Source: Bacteroidia bacterium
Lineage (GTDB): Bacteria > Bacteroidota > Bacteroidia > Cytophagales > Cyclobacteriaceae
NCBI GenBank assembly: GCA_030430675.1
Contig: JAUIKU010000012.1
Location: 1-43,831 of the forward strand
Length of the DNA stretch: 43,831 bases
Direction: 5' to 3'
The notes under the pieces were generated by a model. The model was given only the letters and a program-made list of their open reading frames with translations. It did no database searches and was not told where the DNA came from. This document shows positions 43,055 to 43,831 of this stretch, piece after piece. The position numbers were made by a program, and so were the translations under genes. Numbering within the stretch: the stretch's first letter is position 1; the number at the start of each line of letters is the position of its first letter.

Positions 43055-43585
43055 TCAGGAGGACTTAAACCCTATTCCCTTGCCGCGATATCCTTTTGCT
43101 TCCAGGTCCGACACCGATTTCATTACCTTATCCTTTAGTTCGGTTTTAAACCTGGCCAGACGTTCGACGGTCTGCTTGCTGTGGGTACCTATGATTTGTG
43201 CCGCCAGTATGCCGGCATTTCGGGCGCCATCCAGCGCCACTGTGGCTACCGGAACCCCTGCCGGCATCTGAAGGATCGACAGTACCGAATCCCAGCCATC
43301 TATGCTGTTACGGGATTTAATTGGTACACCTATAACCGGCAAGGTCGTGATGGAGGCCACCATTCCCGGAAGATGTGCTGCCCCTCCGGCACCGGCGATG
43401 ATTACTTTGATGCCGCGGTCCCTGGCCTCTGCAGCATAATCGAACATTCTCTGCGGCGTGCGATGGGCTGATACTACGGTGACTTCAAAAGGAATGTCCA
43501 GTTCCTCTAAAACTTCAGCGGCTTCCTGCATAATTCTTAAATCGGACTGGCTGCCCATGATGATACCTACCTGAACCTGACTCAT
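43055..43585 (-). CDS. purE: N5-carboxyaminoimidazole ribonucleotide mutase
   Basis: The 176-residue protein is class I PurE, converting N5-CAIR to CAIR in purine synthesis. Typical motifs are [32 protein letters not shown] and [16 protein letters not shown] with the central GVPIKS. It overlaps purK by 4 bases (ATGA), so the two are co-translated. The stop is separated by one base from that of the convergent K+ channel gene. Confidence 0.97.
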   Translation of the reverse strand: MSQVQVGIIMGSQSDLRIMQEAAEVLEELDIPFEVTVVSAHRTPQRMFDYAAEARDRGIKVIIAGAGGAAHLPGMVASITTLPVIGVPIKSRNSIDGWDSVLSILQMPAGVPVATVALDGARNAGILAAQIIGTHSKQTVERLARFKTELKDKVMKSVSDLEAKGYRGKGIGFKSS

Positions 43586-43831
43586 GATATAATTTTTAAA
43601 TGATTTTTTACTGCCCTGGCTTTTTCTTCCAGACTATTGATGTCTGGGTCTGAAATAGTGACATGTCCCATTTTGCGGAAGGGCTTGGTTATTTTCTTCC
43701 CATACAAATGAATATGAGTGCCTTCCATGGCCAGCACTTGCTCCATGCCACGGTAAGTAGCCGGCCCCTGATACCCGGGTTCCCCCAACAGGTTTACCAT
43801 AGCGGTGGGACCTTTAATTGCGGTACTGCCC
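43582..43831 (-). CDS. purK: N5-carboxyaminoimidazole ribonucleotide synthase, 3' part only
   Basis: The visible 3' end (about 83 codons with the stop, continuing beyond base 43831) encodes [19 protein letters not shown] and [20 protein letters not shown], typical of the C-terminal ATP-grasp region of PurK. The segment [11 protein letters not shown] is diagnostic. The ATG at 43800 is an internal methionine, not the start. PurK makes N5-CAIR from AIR, bicarbonate and ATP, feeding purE downstream. Confidence 0.93.
   Translation of the reverse strand, partial: GSTAIKGPTAMVNLLGEPGYQGPATYRGMEQVLAMEGTHIHLYGKKITKPFRKMGHVTISDPDINSLEEKARAVKNHLKIIS

Noticed and set aside
1-43831. CRISPR arrays, rRNA, tRNA, insertion sequences, prophage
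   Set aside because: No repeat-spacer pattern, transposase, integrase, tRNA cloverleaf or rRNA sequence was seen on reading both strands.

Overview
The window looks like a chromosomal segment of a Bacteroidota bacterium, most likely of the Cytophagales. I infer this from the moderate GC content, the gene families present (DUF721 next to recF, a Bacteroidota-type lptC, DUF4230, DUF4783, DUF1080, SurA_N/PpiD, 42-residue TPR proteins), weak or absent Shine-Dalgarno sequences, and promoter-like TAnnTTTG boxes, the -7 element typical of this phylum. Genus and species cannot be read from the sequence. Genes are tightly packed: no gap without a gene exceeds about 230 bases, and I see no rRNA, tRNA, CRISPR array, insertion sequence or prophage.

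Layout. 1-1157: 3' truncated exported TPR protein (minus). 1351-2831: DUF721 protein and recF (minus). 2912-6629: pdhA, a membrane-anchored TPR protein, ribH and lysC (plus). 6742-8094: Na+/H+ antiporter nhaD. 8255-18710: a long plus-strand envelope block: coaX, an outer-membrane protein, a periplasmic TPR protein, lptC, a 51-residue membrane protein with a TTG start, a CNNM/CBS hemolysin-family protein, ppiD, DUF493, a short pterin dehydratase, rsmI and lnt. 18715-20519: an inositol-monophosphatase-family protein and a secreted PIG-L deacetylase, ending in a bidirectional terminator. 20585-25079: a small membrane protein, a radical SAM/SPASM protein, a DUF4230 protein, and an exported Gfo/Idh/MocA oxidoreductase overlapping a DUF1080 protein. 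25119-28763: recX, an MFS transporter, a YcxB-like protein, nadC and a DUF4783 protein. 28908-31383: gpmI, a lipoprotein and a two-helix membrane protein.

31411-41036 is the most striking part: seven same-strand genes in the transcription order trkA, trkH, CPA-type antiporter, a 1010-residue coiled-coil NTPase-like protein, an MscS-type channel, a RimB-like aspartic protease and a RimK-like glutamate ligase. Several overlap by 1-4 bases. K+ uptake, cation/proton exchange, osmotic release and ribosomal-protein (or other) glutamylation are thus physically linked. The large protein has a Walker-B-like motif, but its P-loop-like motif has alanine where lysine is expected. An RCK-gated K+ channel lies just beyond (42049-43053), so much of the right third concerns ion balance. 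The window ends in purE and the 3' part of purK (minus).

Taken together this is mainly housekeeping and envelope biogenesis. The best candidate for an undescribed system is the coiled-coil NTPase-like protein coupled to the MscS channel within the ion-homeostasis block.
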